DNA of 64,000 bases from Zestosphaera sp. (GCA_038843015.1 JAWBSH010000001.1:1-64000); one strand, 5' to 3'; positions 1 to 8,906 are shown, numbered from the stretch's first letter. Numbers and translations: made by a program. Notes: generated from the letters alone by a model not told the origin.

Positions 1-11
1 AAGACTTTCTT

Positions 12-89
12 TGGTGCCGCGGCCGGGATTTGAACCCGGGTCACGGGCTCGAAAGGCCCGCATACTTGACCGGGCTATACTACCGCGGC
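12..89 (-). tRNA. tRNA-Glu (anticodon TTC)
   Basis: Read on the minus strand, the acceptor stem GCCGCGG (83-89) pairs with CCGCGGC, followed by discriminator A and an encoded CCA at 12-14. The anticodon stem CGGGC/GCCCG closes the loop CTTTCGA, giving anticodon TTC. The T arm has the usual GGTTCAAATCC core. No intron is seen. A TATA-like box lies upstream at about 114-122. Confidence 0.95.
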
Positions 90-113
90 ACCAAAACAAA
101 TAAAAAACAAGAG

Positions 114-122
114 CTTATAAAT
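114..122 (-). promoter_or_regulatory. TATA box for tRNA-Glu
   Basis: ATTTATAAG on the minus strand lies about 25 bases before the tRNA 5' end at 89, the normal archaeal TATA-to-start distance. Assigned by position and composition only. Confidence 0.55.
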
Positions 123-186
123 CTCCTTCACATCCGGCGAGTTCACAAAAACTCAAGAAAACTCACTAAAGTTAAGAGTTTTAAGT

Positions 187-282
187 TGGTGCGGCGGCCG
201 GGATTCGAACCCGGGATCTCCGGCGCTCTACGAGGACCTTCTTGGCAGGCCGGCGTCCTGATCCAGGCTAGACGACCGCCGC
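187..282 (-). tRNA. tRNA-Gly (anticodon GCC) with intron
   Basis: On the minus strand the acceptor GCGGCGG (276-282) pairs with CCGCCGC, then A and CCA (187-189). The anticodon stem CCGGC/GCCGG encloses CTGCCA followed by extra sequence, so the anticodon is GCC. About 17 bases (226-242) sit between positions 37 and 38, the canonical archaeal intron site, cut by the splicing endonuclease at a bulge-helix-bulge fold. A TATA-like AAACTTAATAAT lies at about 306-317. Confidence 0.93.
226..242 (-). other. tRNA-Gly intron (approx. 17 nt)
   Basis: This is the sequence left over when exon bases are fitted to a standard anticodon loop. It follows A37 and precedes C38. The exact ends depend on the bulge-helix-bulge fold and could shift by a base or two. 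Confidence 0.75.
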
Positions 283-305
283 CAATAAGATTAAGTAAGT
301 AGAGG

Positions 306-317
306 ATTATTAAGTTT
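306..317 (-). promoter_or_regulatory. TATA box for tRNA-Gly
   Basis: AAACTTAATAAT on the minus strand is about 25-30 bases before the tRNA 5' end at 282. The rest of 318-552 holds no gene I can support, apart from a weak TATA-like CCTTAATAAGG near 455-465 that could serve the YHS gene. Confidence 0.5.
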
Positions 318-552
318 TTCAGAGAATTCCAAAATCCCGAATTCTCGACTAAGCAGACTTTACTTAGATGTCTTGACGTAATAATCGCCTACGCAGAATC
401 CAGCAAAACTCAACAAGCTAATGACGCGCTAACTATCAAAAACTTCTAGCAAACCTTAATAAGGTTCTAGCGATTAGGCTCTGCCTACAGGTGTGGGAGG
501 CGGTGATCAGCTTATTAACGCCGTTAACGTTGTTATTTATGAGGGATTCTAG

Positions 553-741
553 ATGCAAGAGCGTGTAGACCCGGTTTGCGGGATGCGCGTTAACCTGGGA
601 ACGCCTTTTAAGACTATCTATAAGGGTGAATTATACTACTTTTGCAGCAAGCACTGTTTGGAGGCTTTTGAGAAAGACCCTGAGTTCTACTTAACTCATG
701 GGCCTCAGGGCATGCCGCGCGACCGACAGAAAAACCCTTAA
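553..741 (+). CDS. YHS-domain metal-binding protein
   Basis: The 62-residue protein opens with the YHS signature DPVCGM (residues 7-12) and continues with YYFCSKHC (28-35) and the EAF..DP pattern typical of this short metal-binding domain. YHS domains often sit at the end of, or beside, heavy-metal P-type ATPases, and here the copper-ATPase gene starts 12 bases downstream, so a role in copper delivery or sensing is inferred. The ATG is preceded by GAGGG at 7 bases. An in-frame stop directly before the ATG rules out a longer form. Confidence 0.85.
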   Translation: MQERVDPVCGMRVNLGTPFKTIYKGELYYFCSKHCLEAFEKDPEFYLTHGPQGMPRDRQKNP

Positions 742-753
742 ACTACTTGAGGC

Positions 754-3162
754 GTGGTGTTCTTGTCAGGCATCGTTAAAACTAGACTTAAGGTGGTTGG
801 AGTAGATTGTCCGACATGTTCTTACGCTATAGAAAAGAGTATAAACTCGCTAGGTTGCGTCAAGTCTTTTAAAATCGACATCAATTCTGGAGTAGCTGAG
901 GTGACTTATTATGGAGATAGATGTAAGCTTAGAGACATCTATAGAGCTATAAGAGACGCTGGCTATGACGTTGAGAAAGAAAAGTTGTACGTGAGTGTAA
1001 CAGGCTTCGGCAGTGAAGAAGTACTTCTCCTTGAGTCAAGGATCTTAGGAATCCAAGGAGTGCTTGACTTGAGGATCTCAGTGACTTCAGGCATAGCAAC
1101 TATACTCTACAACACGCTTGAGACTTCTAGAGAGACTCTAGAGGCGGCGCTTAAGTCTTTAGGTGTTAAGCCTCTCTCCAGCTCCTTCGAAGAGAGGAAG
1201 AACATTCTTAGAGAGACTCTCTTCCTCAGGAGGGTCACGTCTTTCGTTATAGGAGTGATAACTATATCTCTGTCCATGTACTCGATGATATCAGGTCAAG
1301 ACTTCTTAACCAACGCAGAGTACTTGCTCGCGCTTCTAGCCGTAACTGCGGTAAGTCTAAACTACGACATAGTTGTTCGGGGGGTGAGAGCACTATTACT
1401 GCTCACGCCAGTCATGGACTCATTAATATCTGTCTCATCCTTCTCAACGCTAGTCGCGGGTCTAGCAGGGATTACAGGCATCTTACGGTATGAAGGTCTC
1501 CACACGGCATCATTCTTTGAAGCATCTGCTGGTGTGATAGGATTCGTTGGTTTAGGGAAGTACATTGAAGAGAGGCTGAGAAAGCGAGCGTCTAAAGCTC
1601 TTGAAGAACTCCTGACTTCGTTAAGGAGTAGAGCTAGAGTCGTGAGTGATGGGGGTATTGTGGAGAAGCCTGTTTCAGAGATTAAGCCAGGTGATGTAGT
1701 AGAGGTGAGGGCAGGTGAGGTAGTACCAGTTGATGGCGTAGTAGTGGAGGGTTCAGGCTATGTTGATGAATCGAGCTTTACTGGAGAGCCTCTACCAAGA
1801 TTAAAAAGAGACAGTAGTAGAGACCCCGTCTTGGCCGGGTGTATATTGACTTCAGGCTACTTGAGAGTGAGAGCTACTCGAGTTGGAGATGATACACTCA
1901 TAGCTTACATAGCTGAGACTGTCAGGGAGGCTGAGTCACTGAGGCCTAGGCTTGCTAGGATAGCCGACAAGATAGTAGGGTACTTCACGTGGGTCGTCAT
2001 AGCGATAGCGACAACTACCTTCACTTACTGGTCTGTAGTTACTGGCGACCCCCTAAAGGGCGTAATGTTCATGGCAGCAGTACTAGCTGTTGCTTGCCCC
2101 TGCGCACTCGGTATTGCAACACCTCTAGTTATTTCAGTAGCTGTACATAAGTCTTCTAGAAATAGTGTACTCATAAAAGCAGGCGACGTCTTCGAGAGGA
2201 TTCTCACGTCAAATGCGGTCTTGCTTGATAAGACAGGCACTCTAACAGTGGGGAAGCCGACGCTACTGAATATTCATGTTGTGGGGAGTGCGCGTGTTGA
2301 GGAAGTGCTGTCGTTACTCTGTAGTGTAGAGTCTAAGAGTGAGCACCCCCTTTCTAGACCTATAGTCGAGGCCTGCATAGAACGCGGCATAAGATTCAGT
2401 GACTCAGAAGAGTACGCACACATCCCTGGAGAAGGAGTCTTCGGCGTAGTCGGTAATAGAAAAATTGCAGCAGGCAATCTAAGTTTGGTTGAAAAACTCG
2501 GTATTCAAGTCAGTAAAGAGCTGGAAGACCTCATAGTAGAGATTGGCTCTAGAGGACGTACACCAGTTATCGTAACCTCAGACACAGAAGTCCTCGCAGT
2601 CCTTGAGATAGGTGACGAACTAAGAAGTGAGGCGCCGGCAATCGTGGAAGAGCTTAAGCAACAAGGTTTCCGAGTTGGACTCGCTAGCGGTGATGTGGAG
2701 GCTAGCGTTAAGTATTTCGAGAGGATTCTCAAGCTAGACTTCTCGTTCTGGGAGCTTAGACCAGGTGATAAAGCTAACTTAATAAGAGATCTCCAGGGCA
2801 AGGGCTTCAAGATAGTGTTTGTCGGTGACGGTGTCAATGACGCGCCCGCAATAAGTGTAGCTAACGTCGGCATAGCGATGGGCGGGGGTGCTGATGTATC
2901 TAAAGAAGCAGGTGACGTGGTAATACTCAACAGCAACTTGAAGGCAATAACCTTCCTAGTAAAACTCAGTAAAGTTGTCAAGAAGAAGATGCTACAGAAC
3001 ATAGGGTGGGCCTTCATCTATAACGCGACACTGATACCGGTAGCGGCCGGGTTATTATACCATTACGGCATATTCATAACGCCTGAGATGGCCGCAGCAG
3101 CCATGATCTTAAGTGACGTAAGCGTCATATCAAACGCGCTACTCATGCCTGACGTAACCTAA
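754..3162 (+). CDS. copA: Cu(+)-exporting P1B-type ATPase
   Basis: Pumps monovalent copper out across the membrane with ATP. The N-terminus has one heavy-metal-associated domain with GVDCPTC (Cys19, Cys22), then a second similar segment (about 78-140) without the CxxC. The A domain has FTGEP (343-345). The membrane ion site has CPC (448-450). The phosphorylation motif DKTGTLT starts at Asp492, the SEHP motif lies near 531 and GDGVNDAP near 691-698. TM7 fits N-x6-YN-x4-P, as in P1B-1 copper pumps. TM8 reads P-x6-MILSD where MxxSS is usual (Met784, Asp788). 802 residues is normal. The start is uncertain: GTG 754, GTG 757 or TTG 763, the last with GAGG and GGTG upstream. Probably co-transcribed with the YHS gene. 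Confidence 0.93.
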   Translation: MVFLSGIVKTRLKVVGVDCPTCSYAIEKSINSLGCVKSFKIDINSGVAEVTYYGDRCKLRDIYRAIRDAGYDVEKEKLYVSVTGFGSEEVLLLESRILGIQGVLDLRISVTSGIATILYNTLETSRETLEAALKSLGVKPLSSSFEERKNILRETLFLRRVTSFVIGVITISLSMYSMISGQDFLTNAEYLLALLAVTAVSLNYDIVVRGVRALLLLTPVMDSLISVSSFSTLVAGLAGITGILRYEGLHTASFFEASAGVIGFVGLGKYIEERLRKRASKALEELLTSLRSRARVVSDGGIVEKPVSEIKPGDVVEVRAGEVVPVDGVVVEGSGYVDESSFTGEPLPRLKRDSSRDPVLAGCILTSGYLRVRATRVGDDTLIAYIAETVREAESLRPRLARIADKIVGYFTWVVIAIATTTFTYWSVVTGDPLKGVMFMAAVLAVACPCALGIATPLVISVAVHKSSRNSVLIKAGDVFERILTSNAVLLDKTGTLTVGKPTLLNIHVVGSARVEEVLSLLCSVESKSEHPLSRPIVEACIERGIRFSDSEEYAHIPGEGVFGVVGNRKIAAGNLSLVEKLGIQVSKELEDLIVEIGSRGRTPVIVTSDTEVLAVLEIGDELRSEAPAIVEELKQQGFRVGLASGDVEASVKYFERILKLDFSFWELRPGDKANLIRDLQGKGFKIVFVGDGVNDAPAISVANVGIAMGGGADVSKEAGDVVILNSNLKAITFLVKLSKVVKKKMLQNIGWAFIYNATLIPVAAGLLYHYGIFITPEMAAAAMILSDVSVISNALLMPDVT

Positions 3163-3212
3163 CACAAGCTACGAGCGCGTCAATCAGCGTGTCAGCCGGA
3201 ATAACCTCAGAA

Positions 3213-3221
3213 CTTTAAATA
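3213..3221 (+). promoter_or_regulatory. TATA-like box upstream of the tRNA-Ser region
   Basis: CTTTAAATA lies in the copA to tRNA-Ser gap and would start a transcript near 3240-3245, about 95 bases before the tRNA. The tRNA has its own box closer in, so what this one serves is unknown. Confidence 0.4.
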
Positions 3222-3296
3222 TGGGTATTCAGTCGCGGGAGACATAGTCAAAAACCTGCGTGTTGCGTACCTCTAAAAAGTGGGAATTACCTAGAG

Positions 3297-3311
3297 AAAA
3301 ACTTAATTTTA
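3297..3311 (+). promoter_or_regulatory. TATA box for tRNA-Ser
   Basis: AAAAACTTAATTTTA lies 25-35 bases before the tRNA 5' end at 3337, the expected spacing. Confidence 0.55.
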
Positions 3312-3336
3312 GGGAAACTAGAGATATTCTAGAAGT

Positions 3337-3447
3337 GCCGGGGTGCCCGAGCGGTCTAAGGGGGTGGGCTCGAGTCATGTCCGGCGTTTGCGTGAGACCC
3401 ACTGCCCCCTACGGGGCACGCGGGTTCAAATCCCGCCCCCGGCGCCA
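3337..3447 (+). tRNA. tRNA-Ser (anticodon CGA) with intron
   Basis: The acceptor GCCGGGG pairs with CCCCGGC, followed by discriminator G (serine-like) and CCA at 3445-3447. A long variable arm (TGCCCCCTACGGGGCA) marks a class II tRNA. The anticodon stem GTGGG/CCCAC encloses CTCGAG, giving CGA. About 22 bases (3375-3396) are inserted between G37 and A38. Leu is rejected because of the discriminator G and the CGA anticodon. Confidence 0.93.
3375..3396 (+). other. tRNA-Ser intron (approx. 22 nt)
   Basis: Extra sequence between G37 (3374) and A38 (3397), the canonical intron site. The ends are set by fitting the anticodon loop and may shift slightly with the bulge-helix-bulge fold. Confidence 0.75.
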
Positions 3448-3551
3448 GCAAGTTTCCGCTTCGTTTGTTGGTTTGCTTTCATAGGTTGGGTGTTAGGAGA
3501 ATAAGAAATATTTTAAAGGAGCTTCAGGGAATTTACTTAAGGTCGGATGAG

Positions 3552-5147
3552 TTGAGTGAAGAATTTGAGAAAGTGCTTGTCAGGACCTCTCGAGACGCTT
3601 TCGTTGTTTTCGTCGGTAATTTCTTGTCTACTCTCTTCTTAGCTGTTTCAGCTATAATAGTTGCTAGGTTGTTGCAACCAGAAAATTATGGGATTTACTC
3701 AGTATCTCTGTTAGTCTCTAGCGTCTTACTACTCTTTACAGATTTCGGGATTGATTCAGCGCTCGTAAAGTATGTTTCTAAATTCAACGCCTTAAGAAAA
3801 GAAGAGATAGTGAAGGAAGTAGTCTTTAAGGGTCTCGTACTTAAGCTCTTTGTAGTTTCCGTAGTTTCAGTTGTGAATTACTTATTCGCGTTTGAGCTGT
3901 CTACGACTCTGGCTGAAAGACCCGAGCTCGCTTACTACGTTAGCTTAACATCTATCCTCACTTTCTCTACTGCTTTAATGAATTCTTTTCTAGCTATAAT
4001 GACTGCTTTAGGGCGTATGAAGCTTAGGTCTTTCGTCATGATCATGCAGTCACTAACTAAGCTTTTGTTAAGTCCTCTACTAGTCTTGCTGGGTTTTGGA
4101 GTGCTTGGAGCTCTGCTCGGACACATAGCAAGCTATGTTGTGTCTTGTGTTACGGGCTTCGTAGTAATGCTCAGCTACGTTAAGTTGAAGAAGCCTCGTG
4201 AGAACATTGTGAGGTCTTACGACTTAGTAAGGTTTGGATTACCGCTGTATTTATCAGGCTTACTCAGCGTTGTTCTGCAGAGATTCCAGTACGTCATGCT
4301 AGCTAGGATAGCTACTAATGCCGAACTAGGTAATATGCAGGCAGCTAACCAATTCATATCTCTGATTACACTCACTATAGCTCCTTTCTCAATAACTCTG
4401 TTTCCGGTGTTTTCAAGTCTTGAGGTTAGGGGTGCGTGGAGAGAGATAAACGAACTGCTGAATAACGTGCTGAAGTACATGTCCATATTTACAGTTCAGG
4501 TAGCCTTAATGATCGGGGTGTTCTCGCAAGACGTGATAAGACTTATTTACGGCAGGTTGTACGTGACAGCACCCCTCTACCTAACCTTAATGTCTGTCGG
4601 GTACGTGTACGCGCCCTTCACAGTGACGCTGAGTGCTCTGCTAAGCGGTCTAGGAAGAACTAAAGACTTACTATATTCTTCAGCAATTCAGTTACTCATT
4701 ATGATGCCAGTGAGCTACTTGCTAATATCTAGTGCAGGTCCTGAAGGATACGCAATAGCTCTGTCTTTAACTGGGCTCCCAGTACTCACGTACCTCCTGC
4801 TGGTATCTAGAGAACTGAACGTGAACGTGAGTTGGAGGTCTCTAGCGAAAATCTACGTGATCTCGCTCTTATCTGTCTTGATAGCAACACCAACTCAGCA
4901 CCTAGTAGAGAACTACATAATCAGGTTATTCACAGAGTTACTAATCTCGATAATTACATACATAACACTCTTAGTATTTGCTAACAGCATCAGCTGGAGA
5001 GACTATGAAATCCTTAAAAAGACGTTTGGGGGGATCCCACTATTCGGTAAGGTCTTGAGTGCCTTCTTAGAAGTCGGGAGGCTCTTACTTCAAGTGAGAG
5101 ATAAGTATTTAGGGAGAGTGACCTCAAGCGACGAAGGTAGTAGTTGA
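3552..5147 (+). CDS. oligosaccharide flippase (Wzx/MATE-like family)
   Basis: A polytopic membrane protein of about 530 residues with 12 or more predicted helices. Its opening pattern (GNFLSTLFLAVSAIIVARLL followed by ENYGIYS) is typical of polysaccharide-biosynthesis flippases that move lipid-linked sugars across the membrane, for archaea likely dolichol-linked precursors of S-layer N-glycans. The start is uncertain. The frame is open from TTG 3465 and includes TTG 3486, but a good TATA-like AATATTTTAAA lies at about 3506-3516 and would put the transcript start near 3540, which favours TTG 3552 (MSEEFEKV). If an earlier start is right, the gene would depend on read-through from tRNA-Ser. No glycosyltransferases are adjacent. 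Confidence 0.82.
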   Translation: MSEEFEKVLVRTSRDAFVVFVGNFLSTLFLAVSAIIVARLLQPENYGIYSVSLLVSSVLLLFTDFGIDSALVKYVSKFNALRKEEIVKEVVFKGLVLKLFVVSVVSVVNYLFAFELSTTLAERPELAYYVSLTSILTFSTALMNSFLAIMTALGRMKLRSFVMIMQSLTKLLLSPLLVLLGFGVLGALLGHIASYVVSCVTGFVVMLSYVKLKKPRENIVRSYDLVRFGLPLYLSGLLSVVLQRFQYVMLARIATNAELGNMQAANQFISLITLTIAPFSITLFPVFSSLEVRGAWREINELLNNVLKYMSIFTVQVALMIGVFSQDVIRLIYGRLYVTAPLYLTLMSVGYVYAPFTVTLSALLSGLGRTKDLLYSSAIQLLIMMPVSYLLISSAGPEGYAIALSLTGLPVLTYLLLVSRELNVNVSWRSLAKIYVISLLSVLIATPTQHLVENYIIRLFTELLISIITYITLLVFANSISWRDYEILKKTFGGIPLFGKVLSAFLEVGRLLLQVRDKYLGRVTSSDEGSS

Positions 5148-5184
5148 GTAGCTTGTTGCTCTGCAGTTATGACTTAAGCATTGC

Positions 5185-6561
5185 TTAGCTTAAGAGATAC
5201 ATGGCTGTTGTGAAGTAAGTGGTTGCCGTCACTACGTCTCCTATTGTCGTTATTATCGGTGCAGAGACTCCTGCAGGGTCTACACGTAGCTTAGCTAATA
5301 AGAGAGGCAGTAGAGACCCTATTGCGTCAGTTAGTAACATAGAGACTAGTAAGGCGACACTAACTATTAAACCTACTTGAGTAGCGTAAGGCAGGTTACC
5401 ACTGTATGAGAAGTAAGTTATCGTGAAGGCAATTAGGAATGCTACAGGTAGTAAGATTGAAGCCATACATAATGAGGTCAGCACCTCCTTGTGCAGGACT
5501 CTCAAGAAGTCTTTAGGCTTAATCTCTCCTAAAGCGAGACTCCTGATTATGAAGGTTGATGCTTGAGAACCAATATTACCGGAGTTATCTGCGAGCATTG
5601 GCAAGAAAGCCGCGAGTACTGCAACCCTCTCGATAATCCCGACGAAAGAAGCAACGATGCTTCCTGTTATAGCGTTCATTAAGTATAGGAAGAGTATTGG
5701 AGGCACTCTGCGCACGATGATAGACCTGATGTCGGCACTGACGTAACTACTCTTAATAACGTCCGTGAATCCGCCGAACTTAACCAAGTCTTCAGAGAAT
5801 TCCGCGACAGCAACGTCTAGCACGTCATCTAAGGTGACTATCCCTAACAACTTGCCGTCTTTATCGATAACCGGGAGTTCTGAGAGGTCGTAAGTAACTG
5901 CTAGTTTAGCTGCCACTTCACGATCTGAGAAGGGGTCGACCGTCACAGGGACTTTACCGACAACGTCTTTGAGTTGCTTGTTTCTAGGTTTAGTGAGTAG
6001 AGACTTGACCTCCACCCAACCTATTAGCTTGCCTTCCGAGTCAACCACGTACACGTAATTGTGTTTGTCGTATGCTCCGGAACTCTCTTTAGCTAAGTAC
6101 TCCTTAATGACTTCCTCTACTATGAGTGAAGACTTGAAAATAGGTATTCTAGTAGTCATTATGCCTCCAATACTTTCTGGAGGATATTTAAGCAACTCAG
6201 ATATTTCCTTAGCTTTCTGGGGTGGTAACAAACTAAGTACCTTACTTCCAGTCTTAGGTGGCAGTTTCTGCACTAAGTCTACAGCCTCGTCTACGGGCAT
6301 CTTACTAATTAACTCTAGTAGCTCATCTAGTCCTTTAAGAGAAGTTATCTCACTTAAAAGATCTTCACTCAACTTAGATATGACTGAACTCATATTATGT
6401 AAGGGTATGTGCGGTATCATCTTAGTTCTTAACTCAGGTCCCGCACGCTCGAGAATTTCCTTTATCATGTAGGGGTCTAGACTAGCTAAGAAGTCTTTTA
6501 ATGACGCTACATCACCTTCTTCAACCAGCTCCTCAATCTTCTCTAAGATCTCTGAACTCAC
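5185..6561 (-). CDS. mgtE: Mg2+ transporter MgtE
   Basis: MgtE family magnesium channel. Order of parts: an alpha-helical MgtE_N domain (about residues 5-120), a CBS pair (about 125-250, with repeated VVDSEGKLIGWV and VIDKDGKLLGIVTLDDV patterns) that senses cytosolic Mg2+, then five C-terminal membrane helices (about 285-458) with the conserved PMLADNSGNIGSQAST segment of the pore. The length is normal. GTG 6561 is chosen because GGTG (complement of 6568-6571) lies 6 bases before it. TTG 6573 is the longer alternative. Confidence 0.92.
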   Translation of the reverse strand: MSSEILEKIEELVEEGDVASLKDFLASLDPYMIKEILERAGPELRTKMIPHIPLHNMSSVISKLSEDLLSEITSLKGLDELLELISKMPVDEAVDLVQKLPPKTGSKVLSLLPPQKAKEISELLKYPPESIGGIMTTRIPIFKSSLIVEEVIKEYLAKESSGAYDKHNYVYVVDSEGKLIGWVEVKSLLTKPRNKQLKDVVGKVPVTVDPFSDREVAAKLAVTYDLSELPVIDKDGKLLGIVTLDDVLDVAVAEFSEDLVKFGGFTDVIKSSYVSADIRSIIVRRVPPILFLYLMNAITGSIVASFVGIIERVAVLAAFLPMLADNSGNIGSQASTFIIRSLALGEIKPKDFLRVLHKEVLTSLCMASILLPVAFLIAFTITYFSYSGNLPYATQVGLIVSVALLVSMLLTDAIGSLLPLLLAKLRVDPAGVSAPIITTIGDVVTATTYFTTAMYLLS

Positions 6562-6664
6562 TACCCACACCAAAACTTTAGAAAATCTGGAATTAATAAT
6601 TAGGTGCGTGCCGAATGATGCATTACTTAAATATGCTTTCTGAAGTTATAGTATAGGGGTTAAT

Positions 6665-7186
6665 TTGAGTGATGCGTGTATTGAGGCGCTTCTTAAGAGG
6701 CGTAGCATAAGAGTGTTCAAAGATGCTGAAGTACCTCTAGACATGGTCCTTAAAGCTATTGAAGTAGCTAGGTATGCACCGAGTGCCGGGAACAAACAGC
6801 CGTGGAAGTTCATAATAATTCGTGATACTAAGAGGATTGAGAGTCTGGCAAAGTCGCTCAGGTATTCTAAGCCTCTCATGAATGCCAAGGTTGCCGTCTT
6901 AGTTCTCGCTAACAAAGAAGAATCACCGACTTCATACATGGTTGATGCTTCCCTAGCTGCTATGTACTTCTGGCTTGCTCTTCACTGTATGGGACTAGGC
7001 GCTGTCTGGATACAGACTCTGCGAAACATAAATGAATTACTAGAGTTCGTTAACGCACCGCAAGATTACGTTCCTGTAGCACTCTTCGCGATAGGGTGGC
7101 CGGCGGAACAGCCCGAGCCTAGAGAGAGGAAACAGCTGAGTGAAATAACCTACCTAGAGAAATACGGCGAGAGCATCAAGACTTAA
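6665..7186 (+). CDS. nitroreductase-family FMN oxidoreductase
   Basis: A 173-residue nitroreductase-like flavoprotein. The N-terminus has the family's RRSIRVFKD motif (FMN phosphate contact, about residues 12-20), then YAPSAGNKQPWKFIII (37-52). The C-terminal half has GLGAVWIQ and IGWPAEQPEP. Members reduce nitroaromatics, quinones or flavins with NAD(P)H, and the substrate here is unknown. It starts at TTG, with GGGG 7-10 bases before it and TATA-like CTTAAATAT about 38 bases upstream. It is monocistronic and divergent from mgtE. Confidence 0.88.
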   Translation: MSDACIEALLKRRSIRVFKDAEVPLDMVLKAIEVARYAPSAGNKQPWKFIIIRDTKRIESLAKSLRYSKPLMNAKVAVLVLANKEESPTSYMVDASLAAMYFWLALHCMGLGAVWIQTLRNINELLEFVNAPQDYVPVALFAIGWPAEQPEPRERKQLSEITYLEKYGESIKT

Positions 7187-7360
7187 GCATCGTTTATTAA
7201 GTCCTCTACTGAGACGTAGCGAACTACTTCTCACAAGATTTTGCAAGTGAAAAACTTAACTAACAGTCAATAAGAGTTCTGGCTTCTTGATACGGTGTTT
7301 TAAGAATCTTAAGACTTAAATATTGCTTATCATACATATACTCATGGGAGTAGTGCTTCA

Positions 7361-8764
7361 GTGAGGGTATCTGAAGCAAGCTCATCTCATGGTTTTGTTC
7401 TAGGGATAAGCGAATTAGATGAGAAGCTAGGTGATTCTCTAAGATACGGCGCGATGGTCTCGATAATAGGTGCTTCAGGAACAGGTAAAACCATTCTTGC
7501 AACAACTGTGTGCTACTCAAACGCTTTAAGAGGTCATCCCTGCCTATACGCGTCACTACAAGAATTCAAAGACAGGTTCTACAAGAACTTCGCGAGACTT
7601 GGTTTTGATTTGAGAGAACTAGAGAGTAGGGGTTTATTCAAGTTTGTGACTCTCACAATACCTGGAACCTCAGAAATAGTTGAGGAGCTTGTGAGTATGC
7701 TAGAGAATGAAGTGATAGCAGGTAAAACGAGAGTTCTCGTAATAGATTCTCTAACACCTCTACTTAGAGTAATGAGAGACAACGTAAGTGGGAGAGCGTT
7801 TCTTCAGAACAACTTATATACACTATCTAAGCTCCTTAACGGGCTCTTAGTAATTACATTAGAAGAAACTGGGACAGACGAAACGATGCGCGCGGATGTC
7901 GAGCACGTTTCTGACATAGTGATACACTTACGTGCAGAGTCCAACAAAAGACTGCTTACCCGATTTGCTAGCCTCATCAAAACTAGGGGTGCCCAGATAT
8001 TCCCAGTAGAGATTCCATTCACGATCGAGGAAGGACGAGGAATAAAATTCTGGCATCTTACGTTAATTAAGGAAATTCCTAACCCACTAGAGAGTAAGTT
8101 GCTGTTCCCGTGTAGGACATTAGGAGATAGCGTGAAAGAAGCAAGCTTAAACAGCGTAGTAAGCCTAGTCTCCACGACAAGGCCAGTCCCGCTGACAGAG
8201 ATAGTCACTCTAATATATGCTACGATGCTACTTAACAACTTAAATAAAGTCCTCATATTCTCATATATGTTGCCTACTAAGAAAATAATTGATGAGTTCC
8301 GTAAAGCGGCTTCAGGAGACGAAGTCGTGTCAGAAGCTATAAACAAACTAATCACTGATAAAATATTGGTTAAGTCATTGAATCCCTCTTCTATGACTTT
8401 GCAAGAGCTATATGGAGAAGAACTCAATACAATAAGAGAGTATAATCCAGACGCAGTAGTTTTCCTAGACACTCAAGTTCCTGAAGCTATCCACGCACGC
8501 GAGAACCCGATAGAGTATATAAAGCTATTGCGTGATCAAGCACTATACAGTAAGCAATCAGGCAGACTGCTAATTAGGTTTAGTAACTACTCGTCAGAAG
8601 AGTTTATTAAGTCACTCCAATTAATAAGTGACGTAACAATAATACTAGATAAGGAGAAAGTAATTATACAAACAAGCTACGGAAGCAGTTTCGAGATTCC
8701 TGCAGAAGCTTTTAGAAATTGTCTGATAGAGTGTAGAGACCTTATAAGAAAACAAAAAATTTAG
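7361..8764 (+). CDS. KaiC/RAD55-like RecA-superfamily ATPase
   Basis: A 467-residue protein with an N-terminal RecA/KaiC-type ATPase domain: Walker A GASGTGKT at 37-44, a catalytic Glu region in LYASLQE (about 62-68) and Walker B VLVIDSLTPLL (about 127-137). The C-terminal half (about 250-467) looks like a second, degenerate RecA-like domain without a P-loop. Archaeal KaiC-like proteins work in signalling or in regulation of motility (FlaH-like), and no motility genes are nearby. It starts at GTG, with a TATA-like CTTAAATATT at about 7315-7324. The small gene downstream is not clearly in the same operon (142-base gap with its own TATA-like boxes). The specific role is unknown. Confidence 0.75.
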   Translation: MRVSEASSSHGFVLGISELDEKLGDSLRYGAMVSIIGASGTGKTILATTVCYSNALRGHPCLYASLQEFKDRFYKNFARLGFDLRELESRGLFKFVTLTIPGTSEIVEELVSMLENEVIAGKTRVLVIDSLTPLLRVMRDNVSGRAFLQNNLYTLSKLLNGLLVITLEETGTDETMRADVEHVSDIVIHLRAESNKRLLTRFASLIKTRGAQIFPVEIPFTIEEGRGIKFWHLTLIKEIPNPLESKLLFPCRTLGDSVKEASLNSVVSLVSTTRPVPLTEIVTLIYATMLLNNLNKVLIFSYMLPTKKIIDEFRKAASGDEVVSEAINKLITDKILVKSLNPSSMTLQELYGEELNTIREYNPDAVVFLDTQVPEAIHARENPIEYIKLLRDQALYSKQSGRLLIRFSNYSSEEFIKSLQLISDVTIILDKEKVIIQTSYGSSFEIPAEAFRNCLIECRDLIRKQKI

Positions 8765-8906
8765 TTAAGACTGCTTCAGAGGATGTGAGGCAATAAGAGG
8801 TCATAGTTCACTAGAGCGAGTGCGAGAGCGTAGCTTGTAAGGCTGAATAAGAAGTCCTTAAGACACGATATAAGTACTGGCACGATATAATCTGGAGGAG
8901 TCAGTA

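Noticed and set aside
30-302. 90-codon open frame at the left end
   Set aside because: It is the antisense of the two tRNA genes.
490-567. Short 25-codon frame starting GTG before the YHS gene, with good GGTG nearby
   Set aside because: Too short, no homology, and overlaps the YHS start; the GGTGATC motif alone is not enough.
2505-3017. 170-codon antisense frame inside copA
   Set aside because: Codon-periodicity shadow of a well-supported P-type ATPase; no promoter or motifs.
3260-3484. 74-codon open frame
   Set aside because: It runs straight through the tRNA-Ser gene and has no family resemblance or ribosome binding site.
7804-8472. 222-codon antisense frame inside the KaiC-like gene
   Set aside because: Low-complexity Ser/Leu-rich shadow of the real gene.
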